Shown here piece by piece: positions 33,479-41,450 of a DNA stretch of 41,753 nucleotides. The first letter of the stretch is position 1, and the number at the start of each line of letters is the position of its first letter. The stretch is from Alistipes sp. (GTDB lineage: Bacteria; Bacteroidota; Bacteroidia; Bacteroidales; Rikenellaceae): contig JAITWI010000082.1 of NCBI GenBank assembly GCA_031285345.1, positions 1 through 41,753 of the forward strand, in the 5' to 3' direction. The notes under the pieces are model-generated. The model was not told the origin of the DNA. It saw only the letters and a program-made list of their open reading frames with translations, and made no database searches. A program made the translations under genes and the position numbers.

Positions 33479-34165
33479 TCAGGGGAGGCGTCGCTCAAAA
33501 AGCTCCGGCTCGGGCAGGCAGGCGAAGGTCTTGCGGTGGTGGGGCGACAGGCCGTGGCGGGCGATGGCCTCGCGGTGCTGTCGCGTGGGGTAGCCCTTGT
33601 TGCGCGCCCAGCCATACTCGGGGAACTCCTCGGCCAGGCGTTCGATATACTCGTCGCGGTGGGTTTTGGCGAGCACCGACGCCGCGGCTATCGACGCGTA
33701 CTTGCCGTCGCCGCCCACGATGCACTCATACGGAATGTCGAGCGCGGTGCGAAAGCGGTTGCCGTCGATGAGCAGCATGTCGGGTTTTATGTGTAATCCG
33801 CCTCCCATGGCGCCGACAGACACTCCTGAATCGGCCTCTGAACCTCTCATCGAACCTATCTCCGGGCCTATAATTCGGGCGACCGCCAGCGTCATGGCCT
33901 CGAACGAGGCGCCCAGGATGTTGATCTGGTCGATGCGCGCGGCCGACACCGACGCCACAGCCCACGCCGTCGCCTCGCGCTCGATCACCTCGCGCAAAAC
34001 ATCCCGCGCCCGAGCCGTCATCTTCTTCGAATCGTTGAGCAGCGGATGGCTCCAACCAGCGGGCAGCACGACCGCCGCCGCAAACACCGACCCGGCGAGA
34101 CATCCGCGCCCCGCCTCGTCGCAGCCCGCCTCCGTGCAACACTCTTTGTAAAATGGTTTTAACAC
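33479..34165 (-). CDS. rnhB: Ribonuclease HII
   Basis: RNase HII cuts RNA in RNA-DNA hybrids and removes single ribonucleotides from DNA. The 228-residue product has the active-site motif AGCDEAGRGCLAGSV (Asp16-Glu17), DSKKMTARARDVL, and DGKYASIAAASVLAKTHRDE with the third acidic residue just upstream. It starts with GTG at 34165 (MLKPFYKE), which fits the Bacteroidota N-terminus; no ATG is nearby. An insert of about 20 Gly/Ser-rich residues (33785-33870, GSMRGSEADSGVSVGAMGGG) precedes LLIDGNRF. It is divergent from purD with back-to-back promoters. Confidence 0.96.
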   Translation of the reverse strand: MLKPFYKECCTEAGCDEAGRGCLAGSVFAAAVVLPAGWSHPLLNDSKKMTARARDVLREVIEREATAWAVASVSAARIDQINILGASFEAMTLAVARIIGPEIGSMRGSEADSGVSVGAMGGGLHIKPDMLLIDGNRFRTALDIPYECIVGGDGKYASIAAASVLAKTHRDEYIERLAEEFPEYGWARNKGYPTRQHREAIARHGLSPHHRKTFACLPEPELFERRLP

Positions 34166-34187
34166 TGTAATGCAGTTAACTAACTGT

Positions 34188-34195
34188 CAAAAGTA
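34188..34195 (-). promoter_or_regulatory. -7 box for rnhB
   Basis: Minus strand TACTTTTG, matching TAnnTTTG, 22 bases before the GTG start of rnhB. It faces away from the purD box across 13 bases. Confidence 0.5.
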
Positions 34196-34208
34196 CGAAA
34201 ATTATCCA

Positions 34209-34216
34209 TACTTTTG
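34209..34216 (+). promoter_or_regulatory. -7 box for purD
   Basis: TACTTTTG, the same octamer as the rnhB box on the other strand, 39 bases before the purD ATG. Confidence 0.55.
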
Positions 34217-34255
34217 TCGAGGCAAAATAAACATACATAACCCGATTTTAGAGAG

Positions 34256-35566
34256 ATGACACTACCGGAGAAGGTAAACATACTGCTGCTGGGAGGCGGA
34301 GGAAGGGAGCACGCGATAGCGCGCTCGGTGGCGGCGAGCCCGCGGTGCGGCAAACTATACATAGCCCCCGGAAACGCGGGCACGGCCCTGTGCGGCACGA
34401 ACGTCGATATCGAGGCGGCCAATTTCGGCGCCATAAAGCAGTTCGTGGTGGGGCACGGCATCGGCCTTGTAGTCGTGGGACCCGAGGATCCGTTGGTGAA
34501 GGGCATAGTCGACTTTTTCGCCGACGACGCCGAATTGAAGTTCGTGCCGGTCGTGGGGCCGTCGCAGGCGGGGGCGAGGCTGGAGGGGAGCAAAGATTTC
34601 GCCAAGGCGTTCATGACGCGACACGGCATCCCCACCGCTGCCTACCGTACGTTCGGGAGGGGAGAAGCGGCGGAGGGTAAGGCTTTTCTGGCGACCCTGA
34701 AACCGCCGTACGTGTTGAAGGCCGACGGACTCGCGGCGGGCAAGGGGGTGGTGATTCCGCAGACGCTGGACGAGGCTCACGGCGAGTTGGACGAGATGCT
34801 GGGCGGGAAGTTCGGTTCGGCGGGCAGCAGGGTGGTCGTCGAGGAGTTCCTCAAGGGGATAGAGTGCTCGGTGTTCGTCGCCACGGACGGCGAGAACTAT
34901 AAGATATTGCCCGTCGCCAAAGATTACAAGAGGGTTGGCGAGGGCGACACGGGGCCCAACACGGGCGGCATGGGGGCGGTGTCGCCGGTGCCTTTCGCGG
35001 GCGCCAAGTTTATCAAGCGGGTCGAGGAGCGGATCGTGCGCCCCACCATCGCCGGGCTCGCGGCCGAAAAGATAACCTACAAGGGTTTTATTTTCATCGG
35101 GTTGATGAACGTGGGCGGCGATCCGTACGTGATAGAGTACAACGTTAGGATGGGCGACCCCGAGACCGAGGTGGTGTTCCCGCGAATCACAGGCGACGTG
35201 ATTGGGCTCTTCGAAGGGATGGTCTGCGGCACTCTGGACGGGTACGAATTGAAGGTCTCTGGGCAGGTCGCGGCGACGGTGGTGTGCACTTCGGGCGGAT
35301 ACCCCGGCGAGTACCGAAAAGGCCTGCCCGTAGCGGGGCTCGATGCTGTTGGCGGCGATTTGGCGGACGGCGGCTCGACGACTGTGTTTCACGCCGGTAC
35401 GGTGCGCAAAGGCGACGCCGTGGTGACCTCCGGCGGCCGGGTGTTGGCGGTGACTTCGCTCGCCGGCTCGATGGACGAGGCTCTCGCCGCAAGTTACGCC
35501 GCGATCGAGGGGATATCTTTCGAGGGAATGAACTTTAGGCGCGACATAGGCCGCGATCTGGAATAA
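34256..35566 (+). CDS. purD: Phosphoribosylamine-glycine ligase
   Basis: PurD joins glycine to phosphoribosylamine with ATP in purine synthesis. The 436-residue ATP-grasp enzyme begins MTLPEKVNILLLGGGGREHA, with the GGGGREHA signature, and has APGNAGTAL, VGPEDPLVKGIVDFF, GSKDFAKAFMTRHGIPTAAY, VLKADGLAAGKGVVIP, EEFLKGIECSVFV and YNVRMGDPETEVVFPR. The length is typical. No other purine genes are adjacent. It has its own -7 box and is divergent from rnhB. Confidence 0.97.
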   Translation: MTLPEKVNILLLGGGGREHAIARSVAASPRCGKLYIAPGNAGTALCGTNVDIEAANFGAIKQFVVGHGIGLVVVGPEDPLVKGIVDFFADDAELKFVPVVGPSQAGARLEGSKDFAKAFMTRHGIPTAAYRTFGRGEAAEGKAFLATLKPPYVLKADGLAAGKGVVIPQTLDEAHGELDEMLGGKFGSAGSRVVVEEFLKGIECSVFVATDGENYKILPVAKDYKRVGEGDTGPNTGGMGAVSPVPFAGAKFIKRVEERIVRPTIAGLAAEKITYKGFIFIGLMNVGGDPYVIEYNVRMGDPETEVVFPRITGDVIGLFEGMVCGTLDGYELKVSGQVAATVVCTSGGYPGEYRKGLPVAGLDAVGGDLADGGSTTVFHAGTVRKGDAVVTSGGRVLAVTSLAGSMDEALAASYAAIEGISFEGMNFRRDIGRDLE

Positions 35567-35721
35567 TATCAGAGATACCGACCGAGTGGGTGGGTCGCGC
35601 CGGTTTGGAGGGTGGCAGCCGCGACCGGAAACGCTCCAATTCTTCCGTAAGAAGAGCTTGCAGCCCGGGAGGCGGCGGGACTCGTCAATAACATTTCGCG
35701 TCCGAAGTGGCGCAGAAAAAA

Positions 35722-36822
35722 ATGATAAACGCATCGAGGCAACCATTCCCCGTTTCGGGGGCGATATGCGTGGCGTTGGGGACGGTTTTCTCCCTGCGCC
35801 GCATCGTCGCGCCGTGGCCCGCGGAAGTGCCGTGGTTCGCGGAAGTGCCGTGGTTCGCGGAGGTGCCGCCATTGCCCATCGCCGAAGCGCTCCCCTCTGC
35901 CGCGCTACTCGTCGAAACGCCCGCCACCGACGCGCATATCTCCGGGGGGATGCCCCTGGCCGAGGCGCTGACCCGTTTTTCGGCGGAGTTCGGGTGGATT
36001 GCCGCCGTGTGGGGCGTACTGCTACTGTTGTGGATGTTGGTCCTTGCGGTGCAACTGTCGCTGAGATACTCTCCCGCCGCCAACCGCAACTACCTGCCCC
36101 CGCAGGTGCTGCTTGTCGTGGCAGTGGGTCTCGTCGTTCCGGGCGAGGCGCTGGCGGGACTTTTGGCGGCGTGGCTTTTTCTGCTCTCGTCGCGCCAGTT
36201 CGCCTTTTCGCTCCACAAGGGCTATCGTTTTCAGGAGGTTTTCAGAGCCGGACTCTATCTGGGTATCGCACCGTTGCTTTACGCCCCCGCCGCGGTGGTG
36301 GCTCTCGTCGTCGCCCCCGTCTCGCTGTCTATCTACCGGCGTTCGTGGCGCGAATTCGCGGTTAGCTTCGTGGGATTGCTTTTTCCCGTTCCGGCGGCCG
36401 GATTCATCCACTGGGCCATGGGCCGACCGGCCGACTTCATATACCGCGAGTTGTGGCGGGTGGCGACGACGCCGGCGGGCGAGGATTTTTTCAGAGACTT
36501 CATGCCCCTCGGAGCGACCGTCGTGGCGGGATTGGCCGCGCTGCTTGTGCTCGTCGCCATGGGGCGGACGCTGACCCACAAGAACGGCATCCGCAAGTCG
36601 CAGCATAAATTCATGCTGGCCTCCACGCTCTCGATGGGCGCCGTGGCCCTCTCCGCACTGATGCCGGGCACCTCCCCGACCCTCATGCCGTTTGCGGCCG
36701 TGCCCGCCGCCCTGTGTGTGCCCTACGCCTTTGCGGGCAGAGTGTCGGGAGTTTCGTCGGCCGTCTATTTTACGGTCGTTTCGGCCGCCCTGGCGCTGAA
36801 TCTTCTTTCACTTTTTCTATAA
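35722..36822 (+). CDS. DUF6427-like membrane protein with hexapeptide repeats
   Basis: This 366-residue integral membrane protein has about nine helices. The part IAPLLYAPAAVVALVVAPVS followed by SLSIYRRSWREFAVSFVGLLFPVPAAG fits my memory of DUF6427 proteins of Bacteroidota (function unknown); a profile search is needed. Before the first large membrane block lies a proline-rich stretch with three imperfect six-residue repeats, PWPAEV, PWFAEV, PWFAEV, from an 18-base tandem repeat (about 35815-35868). The ATG at 35722 is preferred to a GTG five codons earlier. It lies 155 bases after purD and may be co-transcribed with it. Confidence 0.72.
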   Translation: MINASRQPFPVSGAICVALGTVFSLRRIVAPWPAEVPWFAEVPWFAEVPPLPIAEALPSAALLVETPATDAHISGGMPLAEALTRFSAEFGWIAAVWGVLLLLWMLVLAVQLSLRYSPAANRNYLPPQVLLVVAVGLVVPGEALAGLLAAWLFLLSSRQFAFSLHKGYRFQEVFRAGLYLGIAPLLYAPAAVVALVVAPVSLSIYRRSWREFAVSFVGLLFPVPAAGFIHWAMGRPADFIYRELWRVATTPAGEDFFRDFMPLGATVVAGLAALLVLVAMGRTLTHKNGIRKSQHKFMLASTLSMGAVALSALMPGTSPTLMPFAAVPAALCVPYAFAGRVSGVSSAVYFTVVSAALALNLLSLFL

Positions 36823-36917
36823 TCGCATTTTTGGCACGAACAGTGTGCCTCTAATAGTTTCCCGTCTCTTTTCAGAAGTTTGACCGACTTCTTATTATGT
36901 ATTGATTGTATTTTGTA

Positions 36918-36948
36918 TTGTAGTTTACAATATTTTATTGTATTTTTG
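36918..36948 (+). promoter_or_regulatory. Promoter of the AraC-family gene
   Basis: TTG at 36918-36920, 20 bases, TATTTTTG at 36941-36948, in the most AT-rich stretch of the window (about 36890-36950). The -7 box ends 5 bases before the ATG at 36954, so the mRNA should be near-leaderless and the first ATG is the start. Confidence 0.6.
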
Positions 36949-36953
36949 TAGCG

Positions 36954-37979
36954 ATGACCGACACTTCACATACCCAGCTCGAAATGAGTCCCGCAGAGAA
37001 AAAGAAGAAGGCGGCTCGCCAATCCATAAAGCGTTCCTCGCGCAAACGGGAGCAACAGGAGAGGCAGGCGACGGGGCGAGGCAGGATGGCGCAGCCCGTG
37101 GCGGTCAGAAGCACCGAAACGTCGGCCTCAGGCATCCGAACCTTCTCGGTGTCGCGTTACGTGTTGGGCTACGTGGTGAGCGGCACCAAATATATCTGGT
37201 CGGGGGATATGCGCTACGAGGTGTGCGCGGGCGACGTCTTTTTCCTCTCCAAGGGCGTCCACTACGTCGAGGACGCGCCCGACAGCCGCAAACCGTTCGA
37301 GCAGGTGATGTTCTTCTACTCGTCGGAGCAGATCGGCCGCATAGTGGCGCAACTGAACGTCGAGTACGGCATCGACATCGTCGTGTGCCACTCGTGCGAG
37401 GAGTGTCTGGCCCGCGACTACGTCATCGCCCCTGGATGGAGCACGGTGAAGCATTTTTTCGCCTCGGTGCGGCAGCAACTCAAGGAGGGCTATTTCGAAG
37501 ACAACGCCGCCGCCGGAATGCTCTCGCTCACGCTGCTCGTGTACTACATCGTCGCCTGCCCCGAGGGGTGTCTGCGCACAAGGGTCTTGGGCAGCTCCGA
37601 TCCCGAGAAAGAGCTCATCGAGAGGCTGCTCCAAAACTATATATTCTCGAAGACCACACTCTCCGAACTCGCGCTGGTCAATAACCGCAGCCTCTCGTCG
37701 TTCAAAAAGAAGTTCAAGGACTATTTCCACCAGTCGCCGCACAAGTGGGTGGTCGGCCAGCGGCTCATGCACGCCAGGTTGCTCGTCATCTCGACCAAGA
37801 AATCGACCGCCCAGATAGGCACCGAATGCGCCATGCCCAACACGTCGCACTTCATCCGCCAGTTCAAGTCGATGTACGGCACCACGCCCATGGAGTATCG
37901 CCGCGCCTACAAGGTGGAAGAGGCCGCGCGGGTGGAGACGGACGAGTTCTCCTACGACGACGACCCGATCGTCGAATAG
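36954..37979 (+). CDS. AraC-family transcription regulator
   Basis: This 341-residue cytoplasmic protein has an AraC-like layout. A very basic N-terminal extension (about 1-46, with EKKKKAARQSIKRSSRKREQ) is unusual. A cupin-like sensing domain follows (about 60-165; TKYIWSGDMRYEVCAGDVFF, LSKGVHYVE). At the C-terminus are two helix-turn-helix units (about 235-330; TLSELALVNNRSLSSFKKKF, and SHFIRQFKSMYGTTPMEYRR). The first ATG is used because the promoter ends 5 bases upstream of it. It lies in its own AT-rich spacer and is followed by a terminator whose loop holds the lspA -33 box. The target genes and ligand are unknown; the neighbours do not point to a sugar pathway. Confidence 0.92.
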   Translation: MTDTSHTQLEMSPAEKKKKAARQSIKRSSRKREQQERQATGRGRMAQPVAVRSTETSASGIRTFSVSRYVLGYVVSGTKYIWSGDMRYEVCAGDVFFLSKGVHYVEDAPDSRKPFEQVMFFYSSEQIGRIVAQLNVEYGIDIVVCHSCEECLARDYVIAPGWSTVKHFFASVRQQLKEGYFEDNAAAGMLSLTLLVYYIVACPEGCLRTRVLGSSDPEKELIERLLQNYIFSKTTLSELALVNNRSLSSFKKKFKDYFHQSPHKWVVGQRLMHARLLVISTKKSTAQIGTECAMPNTSHFIRQFKSMYGTTPMEYRRAYKVEEAARVETDEFSYDDDPIVE

Positions 37980-38002
37980 AGGCCCCCTGCCCGCCATCGT
38001 CG

Positions 38003-38030
38003 CGGCTCCCTGTTTGTGGAGCCGTTTTTT
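38003..38030 (+). terminator. Terminator after the AraC-family gene
   Basis: CGGCTCC (38003-38009), loop CTGTTTGT, GGAGCCG (38018-38024), then six T. The loop contains the TTTG that forms the -33 element of the lspA promoter. Confidence 0.75.
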
Positions 38031-38043
38031 ATTTATATCTTTG
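38013..38043 (+). promoter_or_regulatory. Promoter of lspA
   Basis: TTTG at 38013-38016, exactly 19 bases, TATCTTTG at 38036-38043: a perfect consensus promoter. The -7 box ends 6 bases before the ATG at 38050. It overlaps the upstream terminator. Confidence 0.75.
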
Positions 38044-38049
38044 TTCCGT

Positions 38050-38658
38050 ATGAAAAGAAAACACATAGCCCTAATTGTGGTCGGCCTCGTCGTGCTCGAC
38101 CAGATCGTGAAGATAATCATCAAAACCAACATGACCCTGGGCGAGAGCATCCACGTGTTCGGCGACTGGTTTCAACTCTATTTCATCGAGAACGAGGGCG
38201 CGGCCTACGGGATGTCGCTGGGCGGCGAGTACGGCAAGCTGGCTCTGAGCCTTTTCAGGATCGTGGCGGTGTGCGCCGGCGGGTGGTTCGTCAACTATCT
38301 GTGGAAAAAAAAGGTCTCGACGGGACTGTTGGTGGCCGTGGCGTTCATCATGGCGGGCGCTATCGGCAACATCGTGGACAGCGCGTTCTACGGGTTGGTG
38401 TTTTCGGAGAGCACCTACGCTTCGGTGGCGACTTTTATGCCCGAAGGGGGCGGCTACGCCGGATTTTTGCACGGCAAAGTGGTCGACATGCTCCATTTTC
38501 CGCTCTTCACGCTGCACGACCTGCCTTCGTGGATGGATTGGCTGACGGGCGGCGATGGCGATTTCACCTTCTTTGCGCCGGTGTTCAACGTGGCCGACAG
38601 CTACATCACCTCGGCGATAATCTATATGATTTTGTTTCAGTATAAATATTTCAAATAA
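38050..38658 (+). CDS. lspA: Lipoprotein signal peptidase
   Basis: LspA cleaves lipoprotein signal peptides after lipidation, in the cytoplasmic membrane. The 202-residue protein has four membrane helices and the family motifs: DQIVKIIIKTNM, ENEGAAYGMSL, GAIGNIVDSAFYG, and the two catalytic Asp residues in KVVDMLHF (Asp146) and FNVADSYI (Asp183). The 37-residue spacing of the two Asp residues is wider than in the E. coli enzyme, a longer loop typical of Bacteroidota. The ATG at 38050 is chosen from the promoter position. The stop overlaps the deoC ATG by one base. It would mature the lipoproteins encoded elsewhere in this window. Confidence 0.96.
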   Translation: MKRKHIALIVVGLVVLDQIVKIIIKTNMTLGESIHVFGDWFQLYFIENEGAAYGMSLGGEYGKLALSLFRIVAVCAGGWFVNYLWKKKVSTGLLVAVAFIMAGAIGNIVDSAFYGLVFSESTYASVATFMPEGGGYAGFLHGKVVDMLHFPLFTLHDLPSWMDWLTGGDGDFTFFAPVFNVADSYITSAIIYMILFQYKYFK

Positions 38659-39536
38659 TGAACTACGCGGAACAACTTTCGGAATATGCCGCTGCGGCCT
38701 CTTCGGCGGATGTTGCGGCCGAGGTGGCGCGCATACGGTCGCTGGCGGCGCGGAACGAAAATCGCGACGTGTGGGCGGCGTGCCTCGGGGCGATCGACCT
38801 CACCACGCTGAGCGTCACCGATTCCGACCGCTGGGTGACGGAGTTCGCAGGTCGCGCGGCGCGGTTCGCCATCGACTTTCCCCACCTGCCCTCGCCTGCG
38901 AGCGTGTGCGTCTATCCGGCGTTCGTCGACGTGGCGGGGCTGGCTCTGGGTGCGTCGAGGATTGCGATCACGAGCGTGGCGGGCGGATTTCCCTCGTCGC
39001 AAACTTTTATAGAGGTCAAGATGCTGGAGGCGGCCATGGCGGTCGAAAGCGGGGCCGACGAGGTGGACGTGGTAATCTCTGTCGGCGAGCTGTTGGACGG
39101 CGAGTACGACCGCATGGTGGGCACGCTCTCTCTGCTGCGCGAGGAGGTGGGTGAGGAGACGGTGCTTAAAGTTATCGTCGAGAGCGGGGCTTTGCGCGAG
39201 CCGGAGACCATTCGCCGCGCGTCGCTGTTGGCGATGATGGCGGGGGTCGACTTTGTGAAGACCTCCACCGGCAAGATCGACGTCGCCGCCACGCCCGAAG
39301 CCGCGGTGGTGATGTGCACGGCGATTCGCGACTACTACGAACGCACGGGCCGCATGGTGGGCTTCAAGGCGGCCGGAGGGGTGCGCACGCCGCAAGACGC
39401 GTCGCTATATTACACCATCGTGGAGGAGATTTTGGGTGCGGAATGGCTGTCGCCCGCGTTTTTCCGCATCGGTGCGAGCGGCCTGGCCAACAACCTATTG
39501 ACCGCCATCGAGGGGCGCGAGATCAGCTATTTTTGA
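38658..39536 (+). CDS. deoC: Deoxyribose-phosphate aldolase
   Basis: DeoC splits 2-deoxyribose 5-phosphate into glyceraldehyde 3-phosphate and acetaldehyde, in deoxynucleoside breakdown. The 292-residue class I aldolase has KVIVESGAL (Lys171) and the Schiff-base lysine in DFVKTSTGK (Lys201), plus VGFKAAGGVRTPQDA. It is longer than the E. coli enzyme (259 residues) because of an N-terminal helical region (1-45). Translation is coupled to lspA by a one-base overlap (TAATG). The pairing of lspA and deoC has no obvious metabolic logic. Confidence 0.96.
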   Translation: MNYAEQLSEYAAAASSADVAAEVARIRSLAARNENRDVWAACLGAIDLTTLSVTDSDRWVTEFAGRAARFAIDFPHLPSPASVCVYPAFVDVAGLALGASRIAITSVAGGFPSSQTFIEVKMLEAAMAVESGADEVDVVISVGELLDGEYDRMVGTLSLLREEVGEETVLKVIVESGALREPETIRRASLLAMMAGVDFVKTSTGKIDVAATPEAAVVMCTAIRDYYERTGRMVGFKAAGGVRTPQDASLYYTIVEEILGAEWLSPAFFRIGASGLANNLLTAIEGREISYF

Positions 39537-39573
39537 GTTGCGAGTCGGCTAACGCGTACAAAATAATTCTTTA

Positions 39574-41025
39574 ATGATCGTTTGGGGTTGGATACAGGCC
39601 GCCTTAGCGGTGGTTTACGGAGTGGGCGTGGCGGCGATCGTCGCCTCCATCGTCCGTGAGCGGCGCGACCCCACCAAATCGCTCGCCTGGATCGCCCTCG
39701 TAGTCTTCGTGCCGGTGGCGGGACTGTTGGCCTATGTGCTCTTCGGCCGCAACTGGCGCAAGCGCAAGATGTTCAGCCGCAAGGGGATACTCGACGAGGA
39801 GTATATCGAGGCGGTGTCGAAGCGACAATTCAGCAGCCTGTCCGATCCGGCGCTTGAGGCCACGCCCGAGATAGCGAACAACCGCGACACCATCCGCCTG
39901 ATGTTGGGCAACAGCCGGGCACTGCTGGCGATTCACAACCGGGTGACGGTGCTGCAAAACGGCAAGGCCACCTTCGCCTCGCTGTTCGAAGCGCTGAGGG
40001 CGGCCACCCACTCTATCCATCTCGAATACTACATTTTCGACAACGACCGCATAGGCCGCCGCATTGAAAAAATCCTCAAACAGAAGGCTTCCGAGGGGGT
40101 CGAGGTGAGGGTGATCTACGACGGAGTGGGCACTCTGTGGACCGAGGGGAGCATTTTCCGAAGGATGAGGCGCGCCGGGGTGCAGGTCGAGTGCTTCATG
40201 CCGGTGGTGTTCCCGTGGCTCACGGGGCGGGTCAACTACCGCAACCACCGCAAGATTGCGGTCATCGACGGTCGGGTGGGCTACACGGGCGGCATCAACA
40301 TCGCCGAACGATATCTGGCCGGCACGCGGTTGGGCAAGTGGCGCGACATTCATCTCAAGATCGAGGGCGAGGCGGTCAACCTGTTGCAGGCGGTGTTCAT
40401 CACCGACTGGCGGTTTGTGCGCCGAACGGAGTATCTCAACGCCGAGAAGTACTTCGGTCGCAGCGAGGTGACGGAGGTTTGCCCCATTCAGATGGCGGTC
40501 TCGGGGCCCGACAGCGACTGGTCGGTGATCATGCAGGCCTTCTTTTCGGCCATCACCAAGGCGCGCTCCAGAATATTTATATCGACACCCTACTTTATGC
40601 CCAACGCGGCGCTGCTGACGGCGATGAAGGTGGCGGCGCTTTCGGGCATCGACGTACGGCTGCTGCTGCCCGCCCGGTCGGACTCGAAGCTTGTCTACTG
40701 GGCCACCCGGTCGTACATCGGCGAACTGTTGGACGCGGGCATCAAAGTATATATGTATCGCGGCGGATTCAACCACTCGAAGCTCATCATAATCGACGGC
40801 GAGTTCTGCTCCGTGGGGTCGGCCAACATGGATATGCGCAGCTTCGAGGACAATTTCGAACTGTCGGCTCTGATCTACGACCGCCGCCTGGCCGCCGAGC
40901 TGGAATCTTCGTTCGAGGCCGATCTGCGGCAGTCGCGCCTCGTGACTACGGAGTGGTGGGAGGCTCGCTCGTGGCGCCGCTCGACCCTCGAAGCCCTGGC
41001 GCGGCTTTTGAGCCCGCTGTTGTGA
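39574..41025 (+). CDS. cls: Cardiolipin synthase (phospholipase D type)
   Basis: Cls makes cardiolipin from two phosphatidylglycerols (or PG and another donor) at the cytoplasmic membrane. The 483-residue protein has two N-terminal membrane helices (about 5-25 and 35-55, the latter IALVVFVPVAGLLAYVLFG) and two HKD motifs, NHRKIAVIDGRVGYTGGIN and NHSKLIIIDGEFCSVGSANM. Between them are PYFMPNAALLTAMK and the usual substrate-pocket region. The length is typical for ClsA. It lies 37 bases after deoC, probably in the same transcription unit as lspA and deoC, and is convergent with rpmA. Confidence 0.95.
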   Translation: MIVWGWIQAALAVVYGVGVAAIVASIVRERRDPTKSLAWIALVVFVPVAGLLAYVLFGRNWRKRKMFSRKGILDEEYIEAVSKRQFSSLSDPALEATPEIANNRDTIRLMLGNSRALLAIHNRVTVLQNGKATFASLFEALRAATHSIHLEYYIFDNDRIGRRIEKILKQKASEGVEVRVIYDGVGTLWTEGSIFRRMRRAGVQVECFMPVVFPWLTGRVNYRNHRKIAVIDGRVGYTGGINIAERYLAGTRLGKWRDIHLKIEGEAVNLLQAVFITDWRFVRRTEYLNAEKYFGRSEVTEVCPIQMAVSGPDSDWSVIMQAFFSAITKARSRIFISTPYFMPNAALLTAMKVAALSGIDVRLLLPARSDSKLVYWATRSYIGELLDAGIKVYMYRGGFNHSKLIIIDGEFCSVGSANMDMRSFEDNFELSALIYDRRLAAELESSFEADLRQSRLVTTEWWEARSWRRSTLEALARLLSPLL

Positions 41026-41104
41026 AACCCTCGCCCAGCTTTTCCGGGGTGTTGCTTTGACGAGAGGGGGTGGCCGCTCGACACGTTGCGTTGACGGGGA
41101 TATA

Positions 41105-41141
41105 AAAAACGAGCCGCCTCGGCATGAGACGGCTCGTTTTT
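41105..41141. terminator. Bidirectional terminator between cls and rpmA
   Basis: A perfect 12-bp stem: A5 then CGAGCCG (41105-41116) with CGGCTCG then T5 (41130-41141), loop of 13 that can extend the stem with one mismatch. The A/T runs on both sides suit termination of both convergent units. Confidence 0.85.
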
Positions 41142-41170
41142 AGTTTGTAGGGACTTAACCCCATCAGACC

Positions 41171-41431
41171 TTACTCCGCAAGGGGAGCTACGCTGACGAA
41201 CGATTTGCCCTCGCGTTTTTTGGTGAACTCGATGGTTCCGTCCACCAGCGCGAACAAGGTATGATCTTTACCCATCCCGACGTTTTCGCCCGGGTTGTGG
41301 GTCGTGCCTCTCTGACGAACGATAATGTTGCCCGCCTTGGCGAACTGACCGCCAAAGAGTTTCACGCCGAGCCGTTTGCTTTCCGACTCGCGGCCGTTCT
41401 TCGACGAACCTACACCTTTCTTGTGTGCCAT
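41171..41431 (-). CDS. rpmA: 50S ribosomal protein L27
   Basis: This 86-residue protein lies at the peptidyl-transferase centre of the 50S subunit. The start [20 protein letters not shown] and [20 protein letters not shown] are diagnostic. No N-terminal extension of the Firmicutes type (processed by Prp) is present, so the tail begins directly with MAHKKG. It lies downstream of rplU (19-base gap), the standard order. Confidence 0.98.
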   Translation of the reverse strand: MAHKKGVGSSKNGRESESKRLGVKLFGGQFAKAGNIIVRQRGTTHNPGENVGMGKDHTLFALVDGTIEFTKKREGKSFVSVAPLAE

Positions 41432-41450
41432 TTCTCTTTCTGCGTTTTAG

